Origin: Ruegeria arenilitoris
Lineage (GTDB): Bacteria > Pseudomonadota > Alphaproteobacteria > Rhodobacterales > Rhodobacteraceae
Assembly: GCF_013030985.1 (NCBI RefSeq)
Contig: NZ_WPYP01000004.1
Span: 186,001-250,000, forward strand
Direction: 5' to 3'
DNA: 64,000 nucleotides
Part shown: piece after piece, positions 1 to 8,683 of the stretch
How the letters are laid out: every line of letters begins with the position of its first letter
Position numbering within the stretch: position 1 is the first letter of the stretch
Translations under genes and position numbers: made by a program
Notes under the pieces: generated by a model
Databases searched by the model: none
What the model saw: only the letters and a program-made list of their open reading frames with translations
What the model was told of the DNA's origin: nothing

Positions 1-1
1 C

Positions 2-1369
2 TATAGAGACGTGCACGGCGTTGACCTAGCAGGTGATGCTTTGGGAGACCTCAAGAGTGGTGTTGATCAAGAAGGCCAAGGTCTGGCTACCCCACGCGAA
101 GTCAAGCTGGCACTCAACGGGATAAGATTCACCTATCCGTCCGTTAAGGATGACGTTTACTTCCCAGATTTCTGTAGGCTGCACCTCATAAAGACCACGC
201 ACTTCAAGTTTTTCAAGTGGTTAGAAGACTACCTCTCTGTTCGCTCCATCATTGTCAGCGGCGACGGTATGGTCGGTACAGATGAAAAGAAGCGATACGG
301 CAAAGAACTGAAAGCACTTCTTCCTTCAAAGAAGCCGGATTCCTACCGATCCATTTGGCATGCGTCTACTTTTGTTCCCGGCATAGCGGCAGTGAATCCT
401 GCGAAAAAAAAGGTGTTTGCTGCAACGCCCCAATACAAGGACGAGAAATTTGTTTCCCTCAAGCGGTTAGGGAGCCCTTTTCACTATCGGTTCTACTTTG
501 CCCTTACCGGTCCCAAGACTGTAATGTCAGATGCCGACTTTGACGAAGTTCTCCGACAGTCGCGAGAAGATGTCCGCGGTCTGATTGAAAGCCTTGCAAA
601 GTATGCAGGAGAAACAAGGCAGTCCGGGAAAACGTGGTTTGAACACATTCTTGACAGGCTAGACGATGGTGTAATTGGCGGGCTGGATGAGAAACAACTA
701 ATCGGAATGGTGACCGGTATCTGTGAGGTCATGGATACGGTTCTTGAGATCGATAATGTACCGAGGTTTTTTGCACCTTCGCTTGAGCGTCTCGCTGGCA
801 GAGTTGTCGGGGAATGCTTGCGCCGACTAAATGGCATAAACCCCGAACAACACTACGGACTTGCACAATGGATTGCGGCTGATTGCACTTCGATAAACTG
901 GATTGTCGGTGGCTTGCTTCGAACTGAGCTATTCCATCATGGTCACGCCGGAGGCGGCGAGCAAAGGACTTCGCCGGATGAATGGGTGTTCTCAGAAAAT
1001 CTACTGCAAGAGCTACTTGATATCGCCCACAAGCGGATATCGGATAAGGAGTTGCAGGACCGGATTCTCGTCATGCCAGATGTAGTCGGGTTCATGTACG
1101 GTTGGCTCGATATGTCTGGTGACGCAGAGCCGAAGGCATGGGTCACACAAGTGACGAATGACGACGAAGTCTTCCTCAAATTCCTACAAGAGATGCGCGG
1201 CTATGCTGTCAGTGATCGAGTTTACTACCCGCTCCATCGACGGACGCTCGAAACCTTCTTTGAGGATGCTGACGCAGTTGTTCAGCGCTTAAACGCGCTT
1301 ACCGAAGGTAAGCATGCAACGGAAGCGCTAGATTTACTGGAAGCAATCAGACAGGCGAAAAACTTCTAG
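2..1369 (+). CDS. KAP-family P-loop ATPase, C-terminal part (5' end outside window)
   Basis: The frame is open to the left edge of the window, so the GTG at 11 is probably internal and the gene is 5' truncated by the window. About 455 residues are visible. Near residues 25-45 it reads ATPREVKLALNGIRFTYP, which resembles the TPRDVKRLLNAL segment that follows the ATPase core in KAP-type P-loop NTPases; the Walker motifs would lie upstream of the window. The rest is soluble and charged, with no membrane segment or known catalytic motif. Composition is visibly more A+T-rich than the following genes, which hints at horizontal transfer. KAP ATPases are often membrane-associated and some occur in phage-defence loci, but nothing here proves that role. 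The family assignment is moderate because the diagnostic half is missing. Confidence 0.55.
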   Translation, partial: YRDVHGVDLAGDALGDLKSGVDQEGQGLATPREVKLALNGIRFTYPSVKDDVYFPDFCRLHLIKTTHFKFFKWLEDYLSVRSIIVSGDGMVGTDEKKRYGKELKALLPSKKPDSYRSIWHASTFVPGIAAVNPAKKKVFAATPQYKDEKFVSLKRLGSPFHYRFYFALTGPKTVMSDADFDEVLRQSREDVRGLIESLAKYAGETRQSGKTWFEHILDRLDDGVIGGLDEKQLIGMVTGICEVMDTVLEIDNVPRFFAPSLERLAGRVVGECLRRLNGINPEQHYGLAQWIAADCTSINWIVGGLLRTELFHHGHAGGGEQRTSPDEWVFSENLLQELLDIAHKRISDKELQDRILVMPDVVGFMYGWLDMSGDAEPKAWVTQVTNDDEVFLKFLQEMRGYAVSDRVYYPLHRRTLETFFEDADAVVQRLNALTEGKHATEALDLLEAIRQAKNF

Positions 1370-1640
1370 CCAAACTTCCCGTTCAGTGCTGCGAGCAATA
1401 AGCCGAGATCACGAGCCAAGAAAACCGTCCTATGCGGTCAATGAAAACTCGCACTGCATCTCGGCTCGCCAATGAGTTTAATTCGCTTGCGTTCGCAGAT
1501 CAGAAAACGTGTGAGAACAAGGCATTGTCTGCGCCGCGCTTAAACGTCCGGTTTACGTGGTTCGCGACGTGCTGCATGAGCGACAGACCGAGGTGTGATC
1601 AATGGCAGCTCAGGGCTCATAGCATTCCGCAACCCGCACA
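1370..1640. other. Intergenic stretch with an imperfect long-range inverted repeat
   Basis: No convincing gene between the KAP-like gene and the BCCT transporter terminator. A 9-base inverted repeat AGCCGAGAT (1401-1409) and ATCTCGGCT (1458-1466) encloses shorter pairs CGAG/CTCG and ACCG/CGGT, so a nested hairpin is possible. It could end the upstream transcript or be a small structured RNA; there is no T tract. The open frame crossing 1432-1800 runs into the antisense of the transporter and is not believed. Confidence 0.4.
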
Positions 1641-1667
1641 AAAAAACGCCCGCCAAATGGCGGGCGT
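1641..1667 (-). terminator. Rho-independent terminator of the BCCT transporter gene
   Basis: The pairing ACGCCCGCC/GGCGGGCGT forms a 9-10 bp stem with a tiny loop at 1646-1667. Read on the minus strand it is followed by six T residues (A run 1641-1646 on the plus strand). It lies just past the transporter stop codon at 1690. Confidence 0.9.
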
Positions 1668-1689
1668 CTTGGATTGGCGATACCAAAGC

Positions 1690-3291
1690 TTACATCTTCG
1701 CCTTTTCCGATTTCAGCGCCAGCCACAGGCAGTAGCACATCATCAGAACCACCAGCGTGAAGGGAATGCCGGTGGACACCGCCGCGCCTTGCAGAGCTGA
1801 CAGACCACCTCCCAACAGCAGGGCGATAGCGACGAGGCCCTCGAGCGTGCACCAGAACACACGCTGGATCACCGGGGCATCCATCTTGCCGCCTGCGGTG
1901 ATCGTGTCGATCACCAGCGAGCCGGAATCCGACGAGGTGACAAAGAACACCACGATCAGGATCAGCGCGATGGGGGCGATGATACCGTAAAGCGGCAGCT
2001 CTTTCAGGAACCCGAACAGCGCGCCTTCGGGGGCATAGCTGTCGATCACCGTGGCCCGGACACCTTCGGCTCCGCCCACGTTCAGCATGTCGATTGCGGC
2101 GCCACCAAAGGTTGACATCCACAGGGCGCAGACCGCCGTGGGCGCCAGCAAGGCGCAGGTAACGAACTCACGTACCGTGCGCCCTTTCGAGATACGTGCG
2201 ATGAACATGCCCACGAACGGCGACCATGCGATCCACCACGCCCAGTAGAAGGTTGTCCAGCCGTGGAAATAGCTGGTGTCTTCTCGTCCGAATGGGTTGG
2301 ACAACGAGGGGAGGTGGAACACGTAATCCACCATCACGTTGAAATACCGGGCGATGGCAGTACCGACACCCGTCACCACGATCACAAAAATAAACAGGCC
2401 TACGGCCATGATCATGTTGATCTCACTCAGCCGTTTGACGCCCGCATCCATCCCCAGCAGGACCGAGCCCAACGCGATCATCGTGATGCCGATGATCAGC
2501 AGAACGACGACAGTCGGGCTGGGTTCGATGCCGAACACTTCGTTCAAACCGGCCGCAACCTGTTGCGCGCCCAGACCAAGGGATGTGGTCAGGCCAAACA
2601 GCGTGGCGAACACCGCCAGCGTATCGATGATATGGCCCCACCAACCCCAGACACGTTCACCCAAAATCGGGTAAAAGGCCGAACGCAAGGTCAATGGCAA
2701 ACCAAGGTTATAGCTGAAGATTGCAAGGCTCAGACCGACAGCGGCGTACACCGCCCAGCCTTCAAGGCCCCAGTGGTGGATGGTGCCCACGATACCGATA
2801 TATTCATTGCCCGGAACCGCGATATCGATACCCAAGGGGCGCGCGTTCCCGTCCTCGGCAAAGTTGTAGTAAACCGGCTCCATCACACCAAAAAACAGCA
2901 GACCGATACCGATACCGGCCGCGAACATCATCGCGATCCAACCGGCATAGGAATAGTCGGGCTTGGCGTCCTTGCCACCGATGCGCACCTTGCCCACCGG
3001 CAGGATGATCAACACCAGACAGAACAGGGTGATTGCGTCAACCGACAGGACCAGGAACCAGTCAAACGTGCTGGTCAGCCAAGGCCGGAGCCAGCCAAAG
3101 AACGATGCCGCAGCTTCCTGATTGGCCAATGCGATCAGAACGAAGGCAAAGATCAGGATACTGGATATCAGGAAGACCGGATTGTGTATGTCCAGACCGA
3201 ACGGGCGGACGTTATCCTGCCCCAGCTCGTATTCTGTTTCGAAGTCATAGATCCGTGGATCCGGATCCAGCATTTTCTTGCTTTGAGCCAT
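1690..3291 (-). CDS. BCCT-family betaine/choline/carnitine-type transporter
   Basis: Inner-membrane secondary transporter of 533 residues, the usual family length, with about twelve hydrophobic segments. The first-helix glycine stretch GIGIGLLFFGVMEPV lies at residues 126-140 and the family signature WAWWIAWSPFVGMFIARIS at 350-368. A conserved SSDSGSLVIDTITAGG segment follows near residue 455. These place it firmly in the BCCT family, which imports quaternary ammonium compounds or DMSP, usually with Na+ or H+. The substrate cannot be read from sequence. The N-terminal tail is short, unlike osmosensing members with long termini. GGAGGGG precedes the ATG. Single gene with its own terminator. 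Glycine betaine would fit with betB at 58.9 kb, but that is inference. Confidence 0.93.
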   Translation of the reverse strand: MAQSKKMLDPDPRIYDFETEYELGQDNVRPFGLDIHNPVFLISSILIFAFVLIALANQEAAASFFGWLRPWLTSTFDWFLVLSVDAITLFCLVLIILPVGKVRIGGKDAKPDYSYAGWIAMMFAAGIGIGLLFFGVMEPVYYNFAEDGNARPLGIDIAVPGNEYIGIVGTIHHWGLEGWAVYAAVGLSLAIFSYNLGLPLTLRSAFYPILGERVWGWWGHIIDTLAVFATLFGLTTSLGLGAQQVAAGLNEVFGIEPSPTVVVLLIIGITMIALGSVLLGMDAGVKRLSEINMIMAVGLFIFVIVVTGVGTAIARYFNVMVDYVFHLPSLSNPFGREDTSYFHGWTTFYWAWWIAWSPFVGMFIARISKGRTVREFVTCALLAPTAVCALWMSTFGGAAIDMLNVGGAEGVRATVIDSYAPEGALFGFLKELPLYGIIAPIALILIVVFFVTSSDSGSLVIDTITAGGKMDAPVIQRVFWCTLEGLVAIALLLGGGLSALQGAAVSTGIPFTLVVLMMCYCLWLALKSEKAKM

Positions 3292-3545
3292 TCGAAGCCC
3301 CTCCGTTCGCCAGATGCAAACGCCAAGGTATTCGGGCGGCCGACGGATATGAGTGTTCTACTCCCTGGCGCGCTTCCGTTCTTTCGACCGCGGGTTCAAT
3401 GGTAACAACCTACACTGCAACCACTTTTTTACAAAACGCATTCGCGTATCAGAATGTATTAACCTAACCCCACCTCTTGCAAACAACTCTCCTTCAAGTA
3501 GTTTCGCGCTTTGATATTTCGGTAGTTTTGACAGGCACTTTCCCC

Positions 3546-4427
3546 ATGATGCTTATCCTCAACTCTCTTTTGCTGTCGATCCGCGTGATGTTGCGCATGG
3601 TCGTTCCGGTCCTTGTGATCAGTCTTGCCTCGATTGTTGTTTGGACGGTTCTGGGGATTTTGACGCTCGGCATGGCCAGCTATGTCAGTGAGCCGATCAC
3701 AACCGCGTTTTTTACCCTGTTTGGCATACGCACAGCGCTGGAACTGAAAGGGGATAAGCGACACACGGATTACCGAGCCATGGCCTTGTACTCGGTGATG
3801 TATGGGTTGTTCTGTGCTGCGGTACCGACCATTCTGGCTCTTGTCGTCAACTTATCCGCGATAGCTTTTGCCATGTGGCAGGTGGGTGAGCCTTTTTCGT
3901 GGACCGCAATTCAGGATGCCGCGAAATCCACGCAGGTTGCGTTTGCATTCATCACCGTAGGCAGCAGTCTGATCGTTATGTCCATCGTACTGGCCGCGTT
4001 CTACGCAGCAATGGCCGTGCCCGTTGCCAGCGCCGCACATTCCGCTGGTCACCGCGCCCCAAGTCACGCGTTTTTCAACGGGTTCGGACGCAGCTTTGTG
4101 CCGTTGTTCTGCGTGTTTTTCGTCTCGATCTTCTTGCAGCTCTATTTCGGGTTTTTCACAGCTTTGTACGCCCTGATGCCGATCCTTGTGTCGCTTGTCT
4201 CGATCCTTACCACGCAAAGTTTGCCTAATTTCGACCTTGAGATCATTCTCAGAGGGGTCGCTGCAAGCGGGGCATTGCTGTGGCTGTATTCCTGGCTTTG
4301 GTCGATCGCGGCAGTGGCGTTTCTAAAGTCCCAGGACACCGACACAGAACAACGGGCCCAGACACCCGAGGCAGAACCCGCGAAAGACATCCGGGCGCTG
4401 CGTAAATCGCGTGAGCGGCCCTTTTAA
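3546..4427 (+). CDS. Conserved multi-pass membrane protein of unknown function
   Basis: A 293-residue hydrophobic protein with roughly six membrane segments (from about residues 10-35, 80-105, 125-150, 175-200, 205-225 and 240-262) and a charged cytoplasmic-looking tail rich in E, R and K. I do not recognise a family. The double ATG at 3546/3549 is preferred; a TTG at 3477 in the same frame would add 23 residues without a clear ribosome site. It stands alone between the BCCT transporter (divergent) and pnp. Downstream, AACGC/GCGTT at 4447-4462 followed by TTTT could be a weak terminator. Confidence 0.7.
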   Translation: MMLILNSLLLSIRVMLRMVVPVLVISLASIVVWTVLGILTLGMASYVSEPITTAFFTLFGIRTALELKGDKRHTDYRAMALYSVMYGLFCAAVPTILALVVNLSAIAFAMWQVGEPFSWTAIQDAAKSTQVAFAFITVGSSLIVMSIVLAAFYAAMAVPVASAAHSAGHRAPSHAFFNGFGRSFVPLFCVFFVSIFLQLYFGFFTALYALMPILVSLVSILTTQSLPNFDLEIILRGVAASGALLWLYSWLWSIAAVAFLKSQDTDTEQRAQTPEAEPAKDIRALRKSRERPF

Positions 4428-4570
4428 GGCGCGATCACGCCATTCCAACGCTCCTTGGCGTTTTCCCCTATTCGGTTTCGCTTTCCTTTATCCGCATTCT
4501 CATGTATGCGCGCGGGTATCTGAGACGTTGTGCCCTGACCCCGGCACTCAGACCGAGACAAATTGGGGTC

Positions 4571-4625
4571 GGCGGCAATGGGGCCGCCATGCAAACGGGA
4601 GACCCGGAGGGCCGGGAGTGCTCCC
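4571..4625 (+). promoter_or_regulatory. Two hairpins in the pnp leader
   Basis: Hairpin one is a perfect 6-bp stem GGCGGC (4571-4576) with GCCGCC (4583-4588). Hairpin two has an outer stem GGGAG (4597-4601) with CTCCC (4621-4625) and an inner stem CCCGG (4603-4607) with CCGGG (4612-4616). The second ends 15 bases before the pnp ATG. In enterobacteria PNPase represses its own synthesis after RNase III cuts a leader stem; a similar role here is an inference from position only. Confidence 0.5.
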
Positions 4626-4640
4626 TTCTAGGATACGCAT

Positions 4641-6791
4641 ATGTTTGATGTAACGAAGAAATCAATGCAGTGGGGCGAAGAGACGCTGACACTGGAAACC
4701 GGCAAGGTTGCCCGTCAGGCTGACGGCAGCGTGATTGCCACGCTGGGCGAAACCAGCGTCATGGCAAACGTGACCTTTGCGCGGGCGCAAAAACCCGGTC
4801 AGGACTTTTTCCCGCTGACCGTACATTATCAGGAAAAATACTATGCCGCCGGCAAGGTTCCGGGTGGCTTCTTCAAGCGCGAGGCGCGCCCGACCGAGAA
4901 AGAGACGCTGACCGCGCGTCTGATCGACCGTCCGATCCGCCCGCTGTTCGTTGACGGCTTCAAAAACGAAGTTCTGGTGATGTGCACCGTGCTGAGCCAC
5001 GATCTGGTCAACGACCCCGATATCGTTGCGATGATCGCCGCGTCGGCTGCGCTGACCATTTCCGGCGCGCCGTTCCGTGGCCCGATCGCTGGTGCCCGTG
5101 TTGGGTTTGAGGATGGTGAATACGTCCTGAACCCGACCGTCGATGACATGCAGGACCTGCGCCTGAACCCCGAACAGCGTCTGGATCTGGTTGTTGCCGG
5201 CACCAAAGACGCCGTGATGATGGTTGAATCCGAAGCGTACGAACTGTCCGAAGCTGAAATGCTGGGCGCGGTGAACTTTGCGCATGAACAGATTCAGCCG
5301 GTGATCGATCTGATCATCTCGCTGGCTGAAGAAGCCGCGAAAGAGCCGTTCGACTTCCAGGCGCCGGATTACTCCGAGCTGTCCGCTGCCGTTAAAGCCG
5401 CCGGTGAAGAGCAGATGCGCGCCGCTTTCGCAATCACCGACAAGCAGGAGCGCACCGCCGCTGTTGCCGCTGCCCGTGAAGCGATCAAAGAAGCGCTGAC
5501 CGAAGAGCAGCTGGAAGACGGCAACCTCGGTTCCGCGATGAAAAAGCTGGAAGCCGGCATTCTGCGCGGCGACGTCGTCAAGGGCGGCAAGCGGATCGAC
5601 GGTCGTTCGACCACCGATATCCGTTCGATCGTAGCAGAAACCTCGATGCTGCCCAGGACCCACGGTTCCGCCCTGTTCACCCGCGGTGAAACGCAGGCGC
5701 TGGCCGTGACCACTCTGGGCACCGGTGACGATGAACAGTTCATCGACGCGCTGCATGGCAACTTCAAATCGAACTTCCTGCTGCACTACAACTTCCCTCC
5801 GTATTCGGTTGGTGAAGTTGGCCGCGTGGGTGGCCCGGGCCGTCGCGAGATCGGCCACGGCAAGCTGGCATGGCGCGCCCTGCAGGCGGTTCTGCCTGCG
5901 GCGACCGATTTCCCCTACACGATCCGCATCGTGTCGGAGATCACGGAATCCAACGGCTCCAGCTCGATGGCGTCGGTCTGCGGCGGTTCGCTGTCGATGA
6001 TGGATGCGGGTGTTCCGCTGAAAGCACCGGTTGCCGGTGTGGCCATGGGCCTGATCCTGGAAGATGACGGCGAATACGCCATCCTGTCGGACATTCTGGG
6101 TGACGAAGACCACCTGGGCGACATGGACTTCAAGGTTGCGGGTACCGAAAACGGCATCACCTCGCTGCAGATGGACATCAAGGTTGCGGGCATCACGCCC
6201 GAGATCATGGAGAAAGCCCTGGCGCAAGCCAAGGACGGCCGGATGCACATCCTGGGTGAGATGGGCAAAGCCCTGTCCGAGACCAACGAATTCTCGGTCC
6301 ACGCCCCGCGCATCGAGACCATGAACATCCCGACCGACAAGATCCGCGAAGTGATCGGCTCGGGCGGCAAGGTCATCCGCGAGATCGTCGAGGTTTCGGG
6401 TGCCAAGGTCGACATCAACGACGACGGCGTCATCAAGATCGCATCGCCGGACGGTGAATCGATCCAGAAGGCCTATGACATGATCTATTCGATCGTGGCC
6501 GAGCCGGAAGAAGGTCAGATCTACACCGGTAAAGTGGTCAAGATCGTCGACTTCGGAGCCTTCGTGAACTTCTTTGGCAAGCGCGACGGTCTGGTCCACG
6601 TGTCCCAGATCGAAAACCGCCGCCTGAACCACCCGTCGGATGTTCTGAAGGAAGGTCAGGAAGTAAAGGTCAAGCTGCTGGGCTTTGACGATCGCGGCAA
6701 GGTCCGCCTGTCGATGAAAGTTGTCGATCAGGAAACCGGCGAAGAGATCGTGCCCGAGAAGAAAGAAAAGAAAGAGGAAAGCGCAGAGTAA
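4641..6791 (+). CDS. pnp: Polyribonucleotide nucleotidyltransferase (PNPase)
   Basis: Phosphorolytic 3'-5' exoribonuclease of the RNA degradosome. The 716 residues match the normal length. Two RNase PH cores flank a helical linker (about 240-320). The second core carries the [14 protein letters not shown] segment [10 protein letters not shown] and the [16 protein letters not shown] stretch with the metal-binding aspartates. A KH domain follows ([14 protein letters not shown], near residue 570), then an S1 domain ([16 protein letters not shown], near 630). The start is set by homology to alphaproteobacterial enzymes beginning MFxVTKKS; the ribosome site CTAGGA is modest. The usual upstream neighbour rpsO is absent from the window, so pnp may be transcribed alone here, from the structured leader. 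Confidence 0.98.
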   Translation: MFDVTKKSMQWGEETLTLETGKVARQADGSVIATLGETSVMANVTFARAQKPGQDFFPLTVHYQEKYYAAGKVPGGFFKREARPTEKETLTARLIDRPIRPLFVDGFKNEVLVMCTVLSHDLVNDPDIVAMIAASAALTISGAPFRGPIAGARVGFEDGEYVLNPTVDDMQDLRLNPEQRLDLVVAGTKDAVMMVESEAYELSEAEMLGAVNFAHEQIQPVIDLIISLAEEAAKEPFDFQAPDYSELSAAVKAAGEEQMRAAFAITDKQERTAAVAAAREAIKEALTEEQLEDGNLGSAMKKLEAGILRGDVVKGGKRIDGRSTTDIRSIVAETSMLPRTHGSALFTRGETQALAVTTLGTGDDEQFIDALHGNFKSNFLLHYNFPPYSVGEVGRVGGPGRREIGHGKLAWRALQAVLPAATDFPYTIRIVSEITESNGSSSMASVCGGSLSMMDAGVPLKAPVAGVAMGLILEDDGEYAILSDILGDEDHLGDMDFKVAGTENGITSLQMDIKVAGITPEIMEKALAQAKDGRMHILGEMGKALSETNEFSVHAPRIETMNIPTDKIREVIGSGGKVIREIVEVSGAKVDINDDGVIKIASPDGESIQKAYDMIYSIVAEPEEGQIYTGKVVKIVDFGAFVNFFGKRDGLVHVSQIENRRLNHPSDVLKEGQEVKVKLLGFDDRGKVRLSMKVVDQETGEEIVPEKKEKKEESAE

Positions 6792-6814
6792 TCTGTCCCC
6801 CTTTCAAGTCACGA

Positions 6815-6843
6815 AGCCCCGGTGGAAACGCCGGGGCTTTTTT
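6815..6843 (+). terminator. Rho-independent terminator of pnp
   Basis: AAGCCCCGG (6814-6822) pairs with CCGGGGCTT (6831-6839) around an 8-base loop and is followed by a run of T residues to 6843, starting 24 bases after the pnp stop codon. Confidence 0.95.
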
Positions 6844-6898
6844 CTTGCCAGAAAGGAAAGCGAGTCCGTCTTCTTGAAAGTACTTTTTGGAGACTTTT

Positions 6899-7398
6899 AT
6901 GAAAAATCGGCTTTGTTGCCCTGAGAGCGACCCTCGCTGGCTTATTCTGCGTTGTCGCCGCATGCACAATTCAACTGGTTCCGTCCTATGACGCGGAGCT
7001 CGAAGAGAAACTGAATGCAACGCACGAAAGCACACTGGCGTTATTCAGTGGATTATGCAGCTGCCCCAAGTCATGCAATTTCAGCGCGTATTCGGACAAG
7101 AACGGTGACTTTATTGGCGCGTTTGGCGCAGGACAAGGCGAAGGCTCGTCCAACGCCCCCGCTTGGGGTCAGGTTTTCACAATCGCCGCTGCCTGAAGAG
7201 GCGTGCCAAAACAGCTCACCGCAGGATTGTCTGAACACGACCCCGGAAAAGCTCCAGCTTGTCGTCGAAAACTTGTCACAGCTGCGGGATGCTCATCGCC
7301 TGGGTCCGCTTCAAGCCGGGACCGTGGAGCTATTTCAATTGGACTATGTCACTGCCATTGAACCGACGCTGATCATGGAAGCTGCATTAAAACGATAA
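6899..7398 (+). pseudogene. Frameshifted lipoprotein gene (two +1 shifts)
   Basis: Three frames together spell one protein. The ATG at 6899 starts frame 2, but after the run of five A residues (6902-6906) sense continues in frame 3 as KIGFVALRATLAGLFCVVAAC, a lipoprotein signal with lipobox VAAC. That frame continues TIQLVPSYDAELEEKLNATH to about FIGAFGA (7110-7130). Sense then moves to frame 1, reading DKAKARPTPPLG and on to the stop at 7398. Each change equals one inserted base: an A in the A run and probably a G in GCAGGACAAG near 7130. As written the gene cannot make the full protein. I do not know its function. A recent pseudogene and assembly errors are both possible. The next gene follows after 12 bases and is also broken. 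Confidence 0.75.
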
Positions 7399-7410
7399 GG
7401 AATTCACCTC

Positions 7411-7767
7411 ATGAAAGTATCTGAAATCGTGCCCAATATTCTGGGTGATCTCAGCGACGAAATTGGCGATGGGATTGCTAGTGTAGGTACATTTGCAAAA
7501 AACCAGTCAGAGAATATAGCGGAACTTGCCGTCATTATTACCCGCGAACGGGCCACCGGCATTCTCAAAACCAACAACCAGATGTTCAATCGGTTCATCG
7601 AACGACTGTAAAAGTACGTGGATCTCTTTGCCCGTGATTTGGCGTTGCTGACAGTTCTAACCATTGAAAAGGCTTGGAATTTGGTCGTGAACGAGGTTTG
7701 GGGAGCGATAAACCCGGCGATCAGCGGTGCCGGTTCACCGCTCAAACTGCCTTTGCCACTGAAATAG
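7411..7767 (+). pseudogene. Small conserved-type gene split by an in-frame TAA
   Basis: The frame from ATG 7411 encodes 66 residues and meets TAA at 7609-7611. The same frame then stays open for 51 more codons (KYVDLFARDLALLTVLTIEKAW and a Gly/Pro/Leu-rich end, PLKLPLPLK) to TAG at 7765. The second half continues the amphipathic/hydrophobic helical pattern expected of a single 118-residue protein, so the TAA looks like a nonsense mutation. GAATTCACCTC precedes the ATG without a strong ribosome site; translation is probably coupled to the preceding gene. Function unknown. The 66-residue product could still be made. Confidence 0.7.
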
Positions 7768-7886
7768 TCGGGCACATCGGCAAAACTCGGGCTAGAATTC
7801 AGGCAGAACGGTCCGCCACGCCTGCGGCGGGTCATTGCTGCCATTCGGTCCGCAGCCGGAACTGGCATCGATCCAGGGGGTACAAG

Positions 7887-8273
7887 ATGGAACGCACGCG
7901 CGCCGAACAATTAGCCGAACGATACCTGCATGCCATCGAAAGCGGTGATTTGTCCGTGATGCTTGGCCTGTTTGCCGAGGACGCGACGGCAACTTCGCCG
8001 ATTTCAGGAAAGCAACCAGCCAGGGATTTTTACACCAACGTGATGCGGATCACGCGCGACCGTTCCATCGTGCACAAGAACACCTTTACCGACACGTCCG
8101 GAGCGCCGCTGATGGCCGTGCATTTCGACTACACCCGCACCATCCGCGACGGCCACCCCGAAACGATCGAATGTGTGGACCTGTTTGAACTGACCGAGGA
8201 TCAGAGCCGTTTCAGATCCGTTCGGATCATCTATGACACCGCCCCTGTCCTGGTGGATGTCGGCGAGGCCTGA
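7887..8273 (+). CDS. SnoaL/NTF2-like domain protein
   Basis: 128 residues with the layout of a small NTF2-fold protein: an N-terminal helix (AEQLAERYLHAIESGD), a buried segment VMLGLFAEDATATSPISG, then alternating strands ending RFRSVRIIYDT. This pattern (helix, LFAEDA, FDYTR, LFELTEDQSRFRSVRIIYD) is typical of SnoaL-like ketosteroid-isomerase-type proteins, which range from isomerases to ligand-binding proteins. No specific active site can be assigned. AGGGGG lies 8 bases before the ATG at 7887, which decides the start over longer in-frame extensions that overlap the preceding pseudogene. Single gene. Confidence 0.75.
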   Translation: MERTRAEQLAERYLHAIESGDLSVMLGLFAEDATATSPISGKQPARDFYTNVMRITRDRSIVHKNTFTDTSGAPLMAVHFDYTRTIRDGHPETIECVDLFELTEDQSRFRSVRIIYDTAPVLVDVGEA

Positions 8274-8387
8274 TCTGCTGCGTAAACTTTGGTTCAATTT
8301 CCCCCAAATCAACCAAAAGCCAATCGCAACACCCTCGCCCCACCCCCAGCTCGATCGCATCGCCACAACGCAAAAAGGAGATGCGAT

Positions 8388-8660
8388 ATGGAAACCTTGA
8401 AACTGCTGACCCTGACCGGTTTGATCGCAACTGCGCCCGTTCTTGCGCTGGCCAATGTCGGGCTGGGTGACAAACTGGGCACCACCGAGGCTGACATCCG
8501 CACGGCCCTGGAAGCGCAGGGATACCAGATCGAAGAGATCGAGTTCGAAGACGGCGAGATCGAGGTTGAACTCATCAAGGATGGCGTGGAGACTGAACTG
8601 GTCCTGTCCGAGACCGACGGCGTGATCACCGCCATCGAACTTGAAAAGGACGACGACTGA
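8388..8660 (+). CDS. Small exported PepSY-domain protein
   Basis: 90 residues. A signal peptide (METLKLLTLTGLIATAPVLALA, cleaved near residue 22) precedes a PepSY-like unit: an ADIRTALEAQGYQIEEIEFEDGEI helix-strand, then strands VELVLS and ITAIELEKDDD. PepSY domains are periplasmic modules thought to modulate proteases or to sense. Strong ribosome site AAGGAG 8 bases before the ATG. The gene is followed after 23 bases by a membrane-bound LuxR-type regulator, so the two are likely co-transcribed. The acidic C-terminus (EKDDD) is unusual and might bind cations. Confidence 0.8.
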   Translation: METLKLLTLTGLIATAPVLALANVGLGDKLGTTEADIRTALEAQGYQIEEIEFEDGEIEVELIKDGVETELVLSETDGVITAIELEKDDD

Positions 8661-8683
8661 TCGAATGATTTCACAGGGGCCGT

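Noticed and set aside
1432..1800. 122-codon plus-strand frame before and into the transporter gene
   Set aside because: Crosses the transporter terminator and its 3' coding end; no ribosome site or domain.
2263..3405. 380-codon open frame antisense to the BCCT transporter
   Set aside because: Low-complexity His/Gln/Asp-rich translation mirroring a membrane protein gene.
4662..6632. Long open frame (656 codons) on the minus strand across pnp
   Set aside because: It lies wholly antisense to a well-recognised pnp gene; its His/Arg/Asp-rich composition is the mirror of G+C-rich codon use.
7015..7398. Independent gene starting at ATG 7015
   Set aside because: The first 35 or so codons overlap the conserved-looking middle of the lipoprotein in another frame; only the end is protein-like, so it is part of the frameshifted gene.
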